A DNA stretch of 64,000 nucleotides, taken from TMP-86 sp046347195. GTDB taxonomy: Bacteria > Pseudomonadota > Gammaproteobacteria > Steroidobacterales > Steroidobacteraceae. The notes under the pieces were generated by a model. The model worked only from the letters and a program-made list of their open reading frames with translations. It was not told where the DNA came from and did not search any database. Location of the stretch: NCBI GenBank assembly GCA_046347195.1, contig JAXMGQ010000014.1, positions 31,139 through 95,138 of the forward strand, written 5' to 3'. Below are positions 35,500 through 44,726 of this stretch, one piece after another. The translations under genes were made by a program, and so were the position numbers. Each line of letters opens with the position of its first letter. Position 1 is the first letter of the stretch.

Positions 35500-38163
35500 T
35501 CAGGCCTTCACCGGGTCTGTCTTGTCGGGATCGATGCCGAAGGCCTGCATGGCCTGCGCCACCGTCTTGCGATCGAGCTTGCCCTCATCGGCGAGGGACT
35601 TCAGCGCAGCGACCACGATGTAATGCCGGTCCACCTCGAAGTGGTGGCGCAGCTGCTGGCGCGAATCGCTGCGGCCAAAACCGTCGGTGCCCAGCACGGT
35701 GTAACGGCCGGGCACCCATTGCCGGATCTGGTCCGGCACGGTCTTGATGTAGTCGCTCGCCGCAATGAACGGCCCTTCTCGCTCGGCCAGCGCCTGCTGC
35801 ACGTAGGCCCGGCGGGGCGTTTCATTCGGGTGGAGCATGTTCCAGCGTTCGGTGGCGAGCGCGTTGCGGCGCAGTTCGCTGAAGCTGGTCACGGAGTAGA
35901 CATCGGCCGGCACGCCGAACTGCTTCTCGAGGATCTCGGCCGCCGCGATGACCTCGCGCAGGATGGTGCCGGAGCCCATGAGCGAGGCGCGCACCTTGCC
36001 GCGGCCGCCGATCTGCAGCAGGTACATGCCGGCGAGAATCCCCTGCTCCACGCCCTTCGGCATGGCCGGGTGAACGTAGTTCTCGTTCATGCAGGTGAGG
36101 TAGTAGAAGACGCTTTCCCGCTCGGCGTACATGCGGCGCAGGCCATCCTGCACGATCACCGCGAGCTCATAGGCGAAAGCAGGATCGTAGGCCACGCAGT
36201 TGGGCACGGTGGTGGCGACGAGCTGGCTGTGACCATCCTGGTGCTGCAGCCCCTCGCCCGCGAGCGTGGTGCGCCCGGCCGTGCCGCCGACCAGGAAGCC
36301 GCGGGCGCGCGAGTCGCCGGCCGCCCAGATGAAATCACCCACGCGCTGGAACCCGAACATCGAGTAGTAGATGTAGAACGGGATCATCTGCACGCCGTGG
36401 TTCGAGTAGGCCGTGGCCGCGGCCAGCCAGGAGCACAGGGCGCCAGCCTCGTTGATGCCCTCCTCGAGGATCTGTCCCTGCTTGTCCTCGCGGTAGAACA
36501 TGAGCTGGTCGGCATCCTGCGGCGTGTAGAGCTGCCCCACGGAGGAATAGATGCCGATCTGGCGGAACATGCCTTCCATGCCGAAGGTGCGCGCCTCGTC
36601 GGGGACGATGGGCACCACGTGCTTGCCGATGTTCTTGTCCTTCAGCAGCACGCCGAGGAAGCGCACCAACGCCATGGTGGTGGAGATCTCGCGATCGCCG
36701 GTTCCCTGCAGCAGGCTCTCGAAAGCCTCCAGCGGCGGCACCACGAGGGGCGGTGCATCGGAATAACGCGCCGGCAGGTAACCGCCGAGCGCCTTGCGCC
36801 GCTCGACCAGATAGCGCATCTCCTCGCTGTCCTCCGGCGGCTTGCGGAACGGCAGGCGCGAGATGTCCTCATCGGAGATCTTGATGTTGAAGCGGTCGCG
36901 GAATTCGCGCAGCGCCGAATCATCCAGCTTCTTCTGCTGGTGGGTGGAATTCAGGCCCTCGCCGGCCTTGCCCATGCCGAAGCCCTTGATGGTCTTGGCG
37001 AGGATCACCGTCGGGCTTCCCTGGTTCTGCATCGCCGAGGCATAGGCCGCGAACACCTTCTGCGGATCGTGCCCGCCGCGGTTCAGGTGCCAGATGTCAT
37101 CGTCCGACATGTCCGCGACCATCTCCTTCAGCTCAGGGTACTTGCCGAAGAAATGCTCGCGCGTGTAGGCGCCGCCCTTGGCCTTGAAGTTCTGGTACTC
37201 ACCATCCACGCACTCTTCCATGACGCGGCGGAGCAGCCCGTGATTGTCACGGGCCAGCAGCGGATCCCAGCGCGAGCCCCATACCACCTTGATGACGTTC
37301 CAGCCCGCGCCGAGGAAGGCGGCCTCCAGTTCCTGGATGATCTTGCCATTGCCGCGCACCGGGCCATCCAGCCGCTGCAGGTTGCAGTTGATGACGAACA
37401 CCAGGTTGTCGAGCTTCTCGCGCACCGGCATGGTGAGCGCGCCCATGGATTCGGGTTCGTCCATCTCGCCGTCCCCGAGAAAGGCCCACACCTTCCGGTC
37501 GGAGGGCTTGACCATGCCGCGATGCTCGAGGTAGCGGATGAAGCGCGCCTGGAAGATCGCATTCATGGGCCCGAGGCCCATGGACACCGTCGGGAACTGC
37601 CAGAAGTCGGGCATCAGCCAGGGATGCGGGTAGGAGGACAGGCCGCCACCGCCGACTTCCTGGCGGAAGCGCTTGAGCTGTTCCTCGCTCAGGCGGCCCT
37701 CGAGGTAGGCGCGCGCGTAGATGCCGGGGCTCGAGTGGCCCTGCATGAAGATCATGTCGCCGGGGTGCGCATCGCTCCGGGCGCGCCAGAAGTGGTTGAA
37801 CCCGACCTCGTACAGCGTCGCAGCCGAGGCGTAGGTCGCGATGTGGCCGCCGTACTCGGAGGACGCGCGGTTCGCCTGCACCACCATGGCCATCGCGTTC
37901 CAGCGGATGTAGGCCTCGATGCGCCGCTCGAGGGCGCGATCACCGGGATAGTCCGGCTCCTGGTGGCGCGAGATGGAATTCAAGTAAGCGGTGTTCGGCT
38001 TGAAAGGCAGGTAGGTACCCGCGCGGCGCGTGAAATCAACCAGTTTCTCCAGGATGAAGTGCGCCCGCTCGGGACCCTGTGCCTTCAGCACGGAATCGAT
38101 GGATTCCAGCCACTCCTGTGTTTCGACCGGATCGATGTCTTCGAACGGAGAATGCTGTGTCAT
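35500..38163 (-). CDS. aceE: Pyruvate dehydrogenase E1 component, homodimeric
   Basis: 887 residues, the size of E. coli AceE. The thiamine-diphosphate motif begins FLGDGEMDEPES near residue 230, and QGHSSPGIYARAYLEGRL is a family hallmark. It decarboxylates pyruvate and acetylates the AceF lipoyl group. ATG 38163 is chosen over an earlier in-frame codon that would add an unrelated 35-residue leader. First gene of aceE-aceF-lpd. Confidence 0.96.
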   Translation of the reverse strand: MTQHSPFEDIDPVETQEWLESIDSVLKAQGPERAHFILEKLVDFTRRAGTYLPFKPNTAYLNSISRHQEPDYPGDRALERRIEAYIRWNAMAMVVQANRASSEYGGHIATYASAATLYEVGFNHFWRARSDAHPGDMIFMQGHSSPGIYARAYLEGRLSEEQLKRFRQEVGGGGLSSYPHPWLMPDFWQFPTVSMGLGPMNAIFQARFIRYLEHRGMVKPSDRKVWAFLGDGEMDEPESMGALTMPVREKLDNLVFVINCNLQRLDGPVRGNGKIIQELEAAFLGAGWNVIKVVWGSRWDPLLARDNHGLLRRVMEECVDGEYQNFKAKGGAYTREHFFGKYPELKEMVADMSDDDIWHLNRGGHDPQKVFAAYASAMQNQGSPTVILAKTIKGFGMGKAGEGLNSTHQQKKLDDSALREFRDRFNIKISDEDISRLPFRKPPEDSEEMRYLVERRKALGGYLPARYSDAPPLVVPPLEAFESLLQGTGDREISTTMALVRFLGVLLKDKNIGKHVVPIVPDEARTFGMEGMFRQIGIYSSVGQLYTPQDADQLMFYREDKQGQILEEGINEAGALCSWLAAATAYSNHGVQMIPFYIYYSMFGFQRVGDFIWAAGDSRARGFLVGGTAGRTTLAGEGLQHQDGHSQLVATTVPNCVAYDPAFAYELAVIVQDGLRRMYAERESVFYYLTCMNENYVHPAMPKGVEQGILAGMYLLQIGGRGKVRASLMGSGTILREVIAAAEILEKQFGVPADVYSVTSFSELRRNALATERWNMLHPNETPRRAYVQQALAEREGPFIAASDYIKTVPDQIRQWVPGRYTVLGTDGFGRSDSRQQLRHHFEVDRHYIVVAALKSLADEGKLDRKTVAQAMQAFGIDPDKTDPVKA

Positions 38164-38304
38164 GGGCGCCTTGGCGAGGGATTCACGCGGATGCAGACCA
38201 AACCACGTCCTGCTAGGATGCGCCACGCACATGCCGTGCGCTCCCGCAAGGGACCGTGATTCGCGCATTATAGCCCGGAACAGCGCTGCTTCGACCCATC
38301 TGAC
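38164..38304. promoter_or_regulatory. Divergent promoter region, aceE / leucyl aminopeptidase
   Basis: 141 bp between divergent genes must carry both promoters. A CATTAT hexamer around 38265-38270 faces the aminopeptidase. I see no convincing -35 nor a PdhR-like operator. Confidence 0.35.
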
Positions 38305-39858
38305 ATGCCGATATCGCTCCCCCTCGATTCACTGACGGTGCCGGTGGCAATGCGTGCCACGCGCATCGGCGAGCGCGGACTCGCGCGACATCGCGCCGCC
38401 ATCGTGCTCGTGCCGGCGAAGCCCTCGCGCGACACCTGGTCCGGTGCGCCGCATGAGCAGGTGCTGCGCGCCCTGCACGCGCGCAAGGCGCGGCGAGCGG
38501 GCGATGTGCTCGAGGCCACTCTCGGCGAATCGGCGCAGACCTCGCTGGTGCTCGCGTGGGTGGGTGAGGACAGTTCGCCCTTCGAGCGCCTGCAACTCGC
38601 ACAGAAATGCGCGCGCGCCGCGCTGGCCGGCGAACCCGACGGGATCCTCCTGACGCACCTGCCGGGTGGCACGCGCAGCTCATCGGACGGCGCGCTGCTG
38701 GCAACGGTCGCGGCGCTCCAGGCGGCCGCCTTCCGGATGCCGGCATTCAAGAGCCGGCCCAAGCGGCGCCAGCGACTGCGCCGCATCGACCTCGCGCACT
38801 CACGAACCCTGCCGGGTCTCGACGCCACGCTGGCCACCGCGGCCGGCAACAATCTCGCGCGCTGGCTACGGCCCTGCCGCCCAACGAGCTTGGATGCCAC
38901 GGGCTACCGCCGGCTGCTGCGGCAGTTCGCCGCGAAGCGAGGGCTCGCGATGCGCTTCTACCCCGAAGCCGCGCTCAAGCGGCTCGGTGCGGGTGCATTC
39001 CTCGCCGTCTCACAGGGCAACCCGCGGCGCGATGCGGGCATCGTGAAGCTGAGCTTCCGGCCGCGCGGCGCGGCGAGCGGAACGATCAGCCTGGTCGGCA
39101 AGGGCATCTGCTTCGACACCGGCGGCACCAACCTGAAGCCCCACAAGCCGATGCTCGACATGCACATCGACATGGAGGGCAGCGCCGTGGCGCTCGGGAG
39201 CCTGCTGGCGTTGATCCGCAGCGGCGCGCGCACATCGGTGGACTGCTGGCTCGCGATCACCGAGAACCGCATCGGCCCCGCGGCCTACAAGCCGCAGGAC
39301 GTGGTGCGCGCCTTGAACGGCACGACCATCCAGGTCATCCACACGGATGCCGAAGGGCGCATGGTGCTCGCCGACACTCTCGCGCTCGCCGCGCGCGCCC
39401 GGCCCCGCGCCATCATCGACTACGCCACGCTCACCGGCGCCTGCATCTACGCGCTCACCGAACGCTACAGCGGCGCCTTCACCAACCGCCCGCAGGATCG
39501 CGACCGCATCGAGGCGGCGGGCACACGGAGCGGAGAGCGGGTGTGGTGCTTTCCCATGGACAGCGATTTCGACACCGACCTCGACAGCAGCAGCGCCGAC
39601 ATCGCGCAATGCGCGGTGGAGGGCAAGGGAGACCACATCCTCGCCGCGCGGTTCCTGAACCGCTTCGTGCCGAAGGAGATTCCCTGGCTGCACGTGGATC
39701 TTGCCGCCGGGATGCGGCACGGAGGCCTTGCGCACATTGGCACGGACATCACCGGATTCGGCGTGCGGTTCACGCTCGACCTGCTGCAGTCGGGCTGGCC
39801 GCTGAAGGCGCGTACCGCGAAGCGTACCGCAACGCGTACCGCGAAGCGCACCCGATGA
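38305..39858 (+). CDS. M17 leucyl aminopeptidase
   Basis: 517 residues. The M17 catalytic domain shows the metal-binding SLVGKGICFDTGGTNLKP segment and the signature TDAEGRMVLADTLALA (canonical NTDAEGRL). It is a cytosolic dizinc aminopeptidase releasing N-terminal residues. The N-terminal domain is diverged. The last 16 residues (ARTAKRTATRTAKRTR) come from an in-frame 12-bp repeat and form a basic tail not seen in typical M17 proteins. The stop overlaps the pyrC ATG. Confidence 0.9.
   Translation: MPISLPLDSLTVPVAMRATRIGERGLARHRAAIVLVPAKPSRDTWSGAPHEQVLRALHARKARRAGDVLEATLGESAQTSLVLAWVGEDSSPFERLQLAQKCARAALAGEPDGILLTHLPGGTRSSSDGALLATVAALQAAAFRMPAFKSRPKRRQRLRRIDLAHSRTLPGLDATLATAAGNNLARWLRPCRPTSLDATGYRRLLRQFAAKRGLAMRFYPEAALKRLGAGAFLAVSQGNPRRDAGIVKLSFRPRGAASGTISLVGKGICFDTGGTNLKPHKPMLDMHIDMEGSAVALGSLLALIRSGARTSVDCWLAITENRIGPAAYKPQDVVRALNGTTIQVIHTDAEGRMVLADTLALAARARPRAIIDYATLTGACIYALTERYSGAFTNRPQDRDRIEAAGTRSGERVWCFPMDSDFDTDLDSSSADIAQCAVEGKGDHILAARFLNRFVPKEIPWLHVDLAAGMRHGGLAHIGTDITGFGVRFTLDLLQSGWPLKARTAKRTATRTAKRTR
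39810..39857 (+). repeat. Four 12-bp tandem units at the aminopeptidase 3' end
   Basis: Units are GCGTACCGCGAA, GCGTACCGCAAC, GCGTACCGCGAA and a diverged GCGCACCCGATG, which contains the pyrC start codon. Being a multiple of three, they add Arg-Thr-Ala-Lys blocks to the peptidase without shifting the frame. Confidence 0.85.
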
Positions 39859-40916
39859 CCGACACCCTCACCCTTCGCCAGCCCGATGACTGGCATGTCC
39901 ATCTGCGCGATGGCGCGGCGCTCGCGGCGGTGGTCCCGTTCACGGCGCAACGCTTCGGCCGCGCCATCGTCATGCCGAACCTGCGCACGCCGGTGACCAC
40001 CACCCAGGCGGCGCAGGCCTACCGCCAGCGCATCCTCGCCGCGCTCCCCGCGGGCAGCCGCTTCGAGCCGCTGATGACCCTCTACCTCACGGAAGGCATG
40101 GCGCCGCAGGAAGTGGATGCCGCGAAGGCCAGCGGCATCATCCACGGCATCAAGCTCTACCCGGCGGGTGCCACGACACACTCGGAGGCCGGTGTGCGCC
40201 ACCTGGACCGGCTGTCCACCGTGTTCGAGCGCATGGAACAGCGGGGCCTCGTGCTGCAGGTCCATGGCGAGGTCACCGACCCAGCCGTGGACGTGTTCGA
40301 TCGCGAGGCGCGGTTCATCGACACCGTGCTCGAGCCCATCACCCGGCGCTTCTCCGGCCTCAAGGTGGTGTTCGAGCACATCACCACCCGGCAGGCCGTG
40401 GAGTTCGTCCGCGCCTCCCGTGCCGGCGTCGCGGCGACCCTCACCCCACAGCACCTGCTGCACAATCGCAATGCCCTCTTCCAGGGCGGCATCCGGCCTC
40501 ACTACTACTGCCTGCCGGTGCTCAAGCGCGAGACGGACCGGCAGGCCCTGCTGGGCGCCGCGACGAGTGGCGAACCGCGCTTCTTCCTGGGCACCGACAG
40601 CGCCCCGCATGAGCGGGCCACCAAGGAAACCGCCTGCGGCTGCGCCGGCATGTTCACCGCGCACGCCGCCATCGAGCTGTATGCAGAAGCTTTCGAGTCC
40701 GCCGGAAAACTTGATAAGTTAGAACAGTTTGCATCTGTTTTCGGATGTGACTTCTACGGACTGCCACGCCACGGGCCGAGCCTCGTGCTGCAGCGGCGGA
40801 TCTGGGTCGTGCCCGCGTCCTATCCATTCGGCGAGGGCACCCTGGTGCCCTATCGGGCAGGCGAGCCCGTAACCTGGCAGATCGCGGCACCCGACGCCGC
40901 GCGGGGTGCCCCGTGA
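39855..40916 (+). CDS. pyrC: Dihydroorotase, class II
   Basis: 353 residues, E. coli PyrC-like. The zinc site HVHLRDG is at about 14-20, the carboxylated Lys is in GIKLYPAG, further His ligands lie in LQVHGEV and VFEHITT, and the catalytic Asp is in FLGTDSAPH. It cyclises carbamoyl aspartate in pyrimidine synthesis. ATG is set by ATGA overlap with the peptidase gene; the stop overlaps the rnt GTG. Confidence 0.95.
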   Translation: MTDTLTLRQPDDWHVHLRDGAALAAVVPFTAQRFGRAIVMPNLRTPVTTTQAAQAYRQRILAALPAGSRFEPLMTLYLTEGMAPQEVDAAKASGIIHGIKLYPAGATTHSEAGVRHLDRLSTVFERMEQRGLVLQVHGEVTDPAVDVFDREARFIDTVLEPITRRFSGLKVVFEHITTRQAVEFVRASRAGVAATLTPQHLLHNRNALFQGGIRPHYYCLPVLKRETDRQALLGAATSGEPRFFLGTDSAPHERATKETACGCAGMFTAHAAIELYAEAFESAGKLDKLEQFASVFGCDFYGLPRHGPSLVLQRRIWVVPASYPFGEGTLVPYRAGEPVTWQIAAPDAARGAP

Positions 40917-41605
40917 GCGCGCTGCCCGCCATCACCATGGCCACCCGGTTCCGCGGCTACCTGCCCGTGGTCATCGACGTGGAGACCGGCGGGTTCAATC
41001 ACCAGACCGATGCGCTGCTGGAGATCGCGGCGGTGATGCTGGAGATGCGCTCGGACGGAACGCTGGCCCGAGGCGCCACCTTCCGCCACCACGTCGTGCC
41101 CTTCCCCGGCGCCAACCTGGAACCGGCGTCGCTGGCGGTGAACGGCATCGACCCCTGGCACCCGTTCCGGCTCGCCATCCCGGAGTCCGACGCCTTGGGG
41201 AGGATCTTCCAGGAGGTACGGCGCGGCATCCGGGATGCGGACTGCAAGCGCGCCATCCTCGTGGGACACAACTCGTTCTTCGACCTGAATTTCCTCAATG
41301 CCGCCGTTGCGCGCAACGAGATCAAGCGCAATCCCTTCCATCCCTTCTCGAGCTTCGACACCGCCACCCTGGGCGGAGTGGCTTTCGGCCAGACGGTGCT
41401 GATGCGCGCGGCGCTCGCTTCCGGGCAGGAATGGGATTCCACGGCCGCGCACTCGGCCAGCTACGACGCCGAGCGCACCGCCGATCTGTTCTGCACGGTG
41501 TGCAACCAGTTCCAGGGCGTGTTCGACGCCAGCCGCCGCCGGCTGGCCTCCATGGGCCCCTTGGAAGTGGAAACCGAGGAAGGTTCGGGGGATCCGCGTC
41601 AATAG
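40913..41605 (+). CDS. rnt: Ribonuclease T
   Basis: 230 residues, DEDDh exonuclease. ExoI is VVIDVETGGFN, ExoII is GHNSFFDLNFL and ExoIII has HSASYDAERTADLF. RNase T trims tRNA and other RNA 3' ends. GTG start overlapping pyrC. pyrC-rnt-grx adjacency is common in gammaproteobacteria. Confidence 0.94.
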   Translation: MSALPAITMATRFRGYLPVVIDVETGGFNHQTDALLEIAAVMLEMRSDGTLARGATFRHHVVPFPGANLEPASLAVNGIDPWHPFRLAIPESDALGRIFQEVRRGIRDADCKRAILVGHNSFFDLNFLNAAVARNEIKRNPFHPFSSFDTATLGGVAFGQTVLMRAALASGQEWDSTAAHSASYDAERTADLFCTVCNQFQGVFDASRRRLASMGPLEVETEEGSGDPRQ

Positions 41606-41651
41606 GCGCGGCGCGCCGGTTCAGCGCAGCGCCGACCGCCTCCGGCGCGAA

Positions 41652-41978
41652 TCAACCCGCCGCGATGGCGCCGGCCTCGCTGAGCAACTGCTTCAGCTCA
41701 CCGCTCTTGTACATCTCGATGGTGATATCGCACCCGCCGACCAGCTCGCCCTTGACATAGAGCTGCGGGAAGGTCGGCCAGTTGGAATAGGTCTTCAGCG
41801 CCTCGCGAACCTCCGGGTCCTCGAAGATGTTCACCGAGGCGAACTTCGCCTGGCAGGCCTTGAGCGCACCCACCGCCTGGGCCGAGAAGCCACACTGCGG
41901 GAAATCGGGCGTACCCTTCATGTACAGCAACACCGGGTTGGCGCTGAGCTGTTGCTTGATTCGATCCACGGCCGTCAT
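41652..41978 (-). CDS. grxD: Monothiol glutaredoxin, Grx4 type
   Basis: 108 residues with the CGFS active site in FPQCGFSAQAV near residue 30 and the GSH-binding TFPQLYVKGELVGGCD region. It carries and transfers Fe-S clusters with glutathione. The ATG overlaps the stop of the DUF1289 gene upstream. Confidence 0.94.
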   Translation of the reverse strand: MTAVDRIKQQLSANPVLLYMKGTPDFPQCGFSAQAVGALKACQAKFASVNIFEDPEVREALKTYSNWPTFPQLYVKGELVGGCDITIEMYKSGELKQLLSEAGAIAAG

Positions 41979-42175
41979 GTCGAGTCTCCAGGATGATGGC
42001 TGCCGGTCACGCGGGCGCGTGCCGGCAGCTGGTCAATGATGTCCCACTGTTCGCGCGCGGACAAGCTGCTCCAGGCGGCGATCTCGGCGAGGCTCCGCCG
42101 GCACCCTAAGCAGAATTGCCGTTCGTCCAGCAGGCAGACGTTGACGCAGGGCGAGACGGGTGCCGGCCGGACCAT
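41975..42175 (-). CDS. DUF1289 small protein
   Basis: 66 residues with the DUF1289 pattern SPCVNVCLLDERQFCLGCRR, four Cys likely binding metal, then IAAWSSLSAREQWDIIDQLPAR. Similar small proteins often accompany redox genes. ATG 42175; its stop overlaps grxD. Function unknown. Confidence 0.85.
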   Translation of the reverse strand: MVRPAPVSPCVNVCLLDERQFCLGCRRSLAEIAAWSSLSAREQWDIIDQLPARARVTGSHHPGDST

Positions 42176-42235
42176 GCATGCATCATGGGGTCCGGCCGGG
42201 CGTATCTCCAGTCGCCCGCCCTCACCGCCCGCCCT

Positions 42236-42811
42236 TCAGCCGAGGTTCTTCTCGACGAACTGCCAGTTCACCAGGCTCCAGAAATGCTCGAGGAAGGCGG
42301 GACGGGCATTGCGGTAGTCGATGTAGTAGGCATGTTCCCAGACATCGCAGGTGAGGAGCGGCGTCTGTCCACTGGTCATGGGATTGCCCGCGTTCGAGGT
42401 GCTGGTGATGGCCAGCGAACCGTCCGCGTTCCTGACCAGCCAGGCCCAGCCCGAACCGAAGGTGCCGATGGCGGTTTCGGTGAACTGCTTCTTGAAGTCA
42501 TCGACGCTGCCGAAAGCATTGGCGAGCGCATCGGCGAGCTTCTTGCCCGGCGCCGCCTGCTTCGGGGTGAGGCAATGCCAGAAGAAGGTGTGGTTCCAGA
42601 TCTGCGCGACGTTGTTGAAGATCTTGCCGGAGGATTTCTTCACCGCATCCTCCAGGGACATCTTCTCGAACTCGGTGCCGGCGATGAGCTTGTTGGCGTT
42701 GTCGACGTACGCCTTGTGATGCTTGCCGTAGTGGAATTCGAGCGTCTCGCGCGACATGTGCGGCTCCAGCGCCTCGCGCGCATAGGGAAGCTCGGGAAGT
42801 GTGAAAGCCAT
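42236..42811 (-). CDS. sodB: Iron superoxide dismutase
   Basis: 191 residues. The N-terminal MAFTLPELPYAREALEPHMS, metal ligands in HYGKHH and WNHTFFWHC, and DVWEHAYYIDYRN mark Fe/Mn SOD; AQIWNHTFFW and FGSGWAWL favour the iron type. It dismutates superoxide in the cytoplasm. ATG 42811. It lies with grxD and a DUF1289 gene on the minus strand, a redox group. Confidence 0.94.
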   Translation of the reverse strand: MAFTLPELPYAREALEPHMSRETLEFHYGKHHKAYVDNANKLIAGTEFEKMSLEDAVKKSSGKIFNNVAQIWNHTFFWHCLTPKQAAPGKKLADALANAFGSVDDFKKQFTETAIGTFGSGWAWLVRNADGSLAITSTSNAGNPMTSGQTPLLTCDVWEHAYYIDYRNARPAFLEHFWSLVNWQFVEKNLG

Positions 42812-43003
42812 GATGAATTCCTCTCGATGTGAAAGACCTGCCGAAAACACGCCCGATCGCCAACAGGCAGGGGCGCCGGCAGACCGGTCACATTAGGGGA
42901 CCCCACCCGCAAATTCAACTGATGTCGGAAATCATTACCGTCGGCGCTACAATGTTCACTGACAACCTCGTCCAGTGACGACCTTGAGGAACCCGCCTCG
43001 ACC
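42812..43003. promoter_or_regulatory. Divergent region, sodB / nadC
   Basis: 192 bp between divergent genes. A TACAAT near 42947-42952 facing nadC is a candidate -10 box about 50 bp upstream of its ATG, though no good -35 matches. GGGGACCCC (palindrome, near 42897-42905) faces sodB. No Fur box could be made out. Confidence 0.35.
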
Positions 43004-43852
43004 ATGGATTTCGAACCACCTGATGACCTCGATGCCCAGGTCGAGCGAGCCCTGACCGAGGACGTCGGGCGCGAGGACCTGACCGCCGCGCTGATCGGCG
43101 AGTCGCGCCAGGGCCGCGCGAAGGTCATCACCCGCGAGGCCGCCACCATCTGCGGCCGCCCCTGGGTGGACAGGACTTTCCACCGCGTCGACCCACGCAT
43201 CCGCATCGACTGGAAGGTGGAGGAAGGCGCCGAGGTCCAACCCAACCAGGTACTGTTCGAGGTGTCGGGCCCTGCGCGCGGACTGCTCACCGCCGAGCGC
43301 ACCGCGCTCAATTTCCTGCAACTGCTGTCGGCCACCGCCAGCGCGGCCAACAACTACGCCGAAGCGATCAAGGACACCAACTGCCGCATCCTCGACACAC
43401 GCAAGACCATCCCGGGCCTTCGCACCGCGCAGAAGTACGCGACCCGGGTCGGCGGCGCGCACAACCACCGCATGGGATTGTTCGACGCCATCCTCATCAA
43501 GGAGAACCACATCATGGCAGCCGGCTCCATCGCCGCGGCCGTGGCCTCCGCCAAGCAGAGCGCAAAGGGGGTGTCCATCGAGGTGGAGGTCGAGAATTTG
43601 GATGAATTGCGCCAGGTTATCGACGCCGGCGCCGATATCGCCCTGCTGGATGAGTTCAGCTTGGAGGACATGCGCAAGGGCGTTGCGCTGAACCGCGCCT
43701 CGAGCAAGCCGCTGAAGCTGGAAGCCTCGGGCAGCGTGGATCTGCGCAACGTGCAGGCCATCGCGGCCACAGGCGTCGACTACATCTCCATCGGCGCGAT
43801 CACCAAGCACGTCAAGGCGATTGATCTGTCGATGCGGTTCGAGTGGGCGTGA
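43004..43852 (+). CDS. nadC: Nicotinate-nucleotide pyrophosphorylase (carboxylating)
   Basis: 282 residues. Family motifs include DVGREDLTAALI, LLTAERTALNFLQLLS, ILDTRKTIPGLR and the C-terminal EASGSVDLRNVQAIAATGVDYIS. It makes nicotinate mononucleotide from quinolinate and PRPP. The ATG follows TTGAGGAAC. It is the last core gene before the low-GC island. Confidence 0.95.
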   Translation: MDFEPPDDLDAQVERALTEDVGREDLTAALIGESRQGRAKVITREAATICGRPWVDRTFHRVDPRIRIDWKVEEGAEVQPNQVLFEVSGPARGLLTAERTALNFLQLLSATASAANNYAEAIKDTNCRILDTRKTIPGLRTAQKYATRVGGAHNHRMGLFDAILIKENHIMAAGSIAAAVASAKQSAKGVSIEVEVENLDELRQVIDAGADIALLDEFSLEDMRKGVALNRASSKPLKLEASGSVDLRNVQAIAATGVDYISIGAITKHVKAIDLSMRFEWA

Positions 43853-44060
43853 ATTTCAATAGTGGCAGTTGTCCGCACCCCTCACAGTCCAGTTGCTGGT
43901 TCGTATTCATTCAGACATTCGTGCAAATGGCCACATGCAAGGAAGTCGTGTCTTCGTCAACTTGATGGCGCCAGGATGCCTACAAGCATGGGCAAGACGT
44001 ATTCAGTTTCGATCCCACCCTCTTGCTATTCACGCACCATCGAAGCGCCAGTTGCAAGAC

Positions 44061-44690
44061 TTAAGGAGCTCCGGTCGGATCCCATCTAGTCCTACCACGG
44101 AAGCGAACGCGCGGAAGATCAATTGAATTGATCGAGCGGGTAGCGCCCTCGATCCGAATAGAGAATTCAACATCAGGGTCTGGCGGTGGCATTGCAAACT
44201 CGAGAGCAATGCTTGTGCACTCGTCTTGGGGCAAATCGATTGGATCCACGGGCAATACACGCCATGCCGAGACCACTTTTTTAGCCTTGCAATTCCAAGG
44301 ACCGTAAACGCGCTTTGCAGTGATGCTTTCAGAATTACCGATCGAAAGAAATATTTGCCCAACGTTCAGACGATGACTCGGCAAATTTGGATACATCCCA
44401 ACTCCAACAATGAATACGGATGAAACTCGTGGATCGACCCCATCTGCAAAAGGGATAGGAAGGATTATCACGTTTTTTCCCACTTTCTCGTTCGCGGGAT
44501 TAACATAAAATGACAAATTTGGAGATAAGATCATCTTATCTACGGGCACGCCTGAAACGTGTTTGAGCCGAACTGACGAAGAATCGACGAACGGCTCGCT
44601 ATATCTGATCTTTGAAACCCCCAAGAAACAACCTGCAAGCATCGACACCAAGCCGATTGCACCGAAGGTAAATTGTGTGATTTTGAGCAT
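44061..44690 (-). CDS. Uncharacterised lipoprotein next to the RHS tip (immunity candidate)
   Basis: 209 residues with a type II signal peptide and lipobox (GLVSMLAGC), so probably anchored in a membrane. No family was recognised. It starts 36 bp after the end of the RHS C-terminal tip on the same strand and is AT-richer than the core genome, like the tip. In RHS and CDI loci the gene right after the toxin tip usually encodes immunity; a lipoprotein is a fitting shield against a membrane-acting toxin. This role is inferred from position only. Confidence 0.65.
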   Translation of the reverse strand: MLKITQFTFGAIGLVSMLAGCFLGVSKIRYSEPFVDSSSVRLKHVSGVPVDKMILSPNLSFYVNPANEKVGKNVIILPIPFADGVDPRVSSVFIVGVGMYPNLPSHRLNVGQIFLSIGNSESITAKRVYGPWNCKAKKVVSAWRVLPVDPIDLPQDECTSIALEFAMPPPDPDVEFSIRIEGATRSINSIDLPRVRFRGRTRWDPTGAP

Positions 44691-44726
44691 TTGAATGGTA
44701 AGTCGAAGAATGGTTTCCGAGCGAAT

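Noticed and set aside
35623..38259. 878-codon open frame on the plus strand
   Set aside because: It is the antisense shadow of aceE. High GC keeps the opposite strand open; the product is low-complexity and matches nothing, while aceE is unmistakable.
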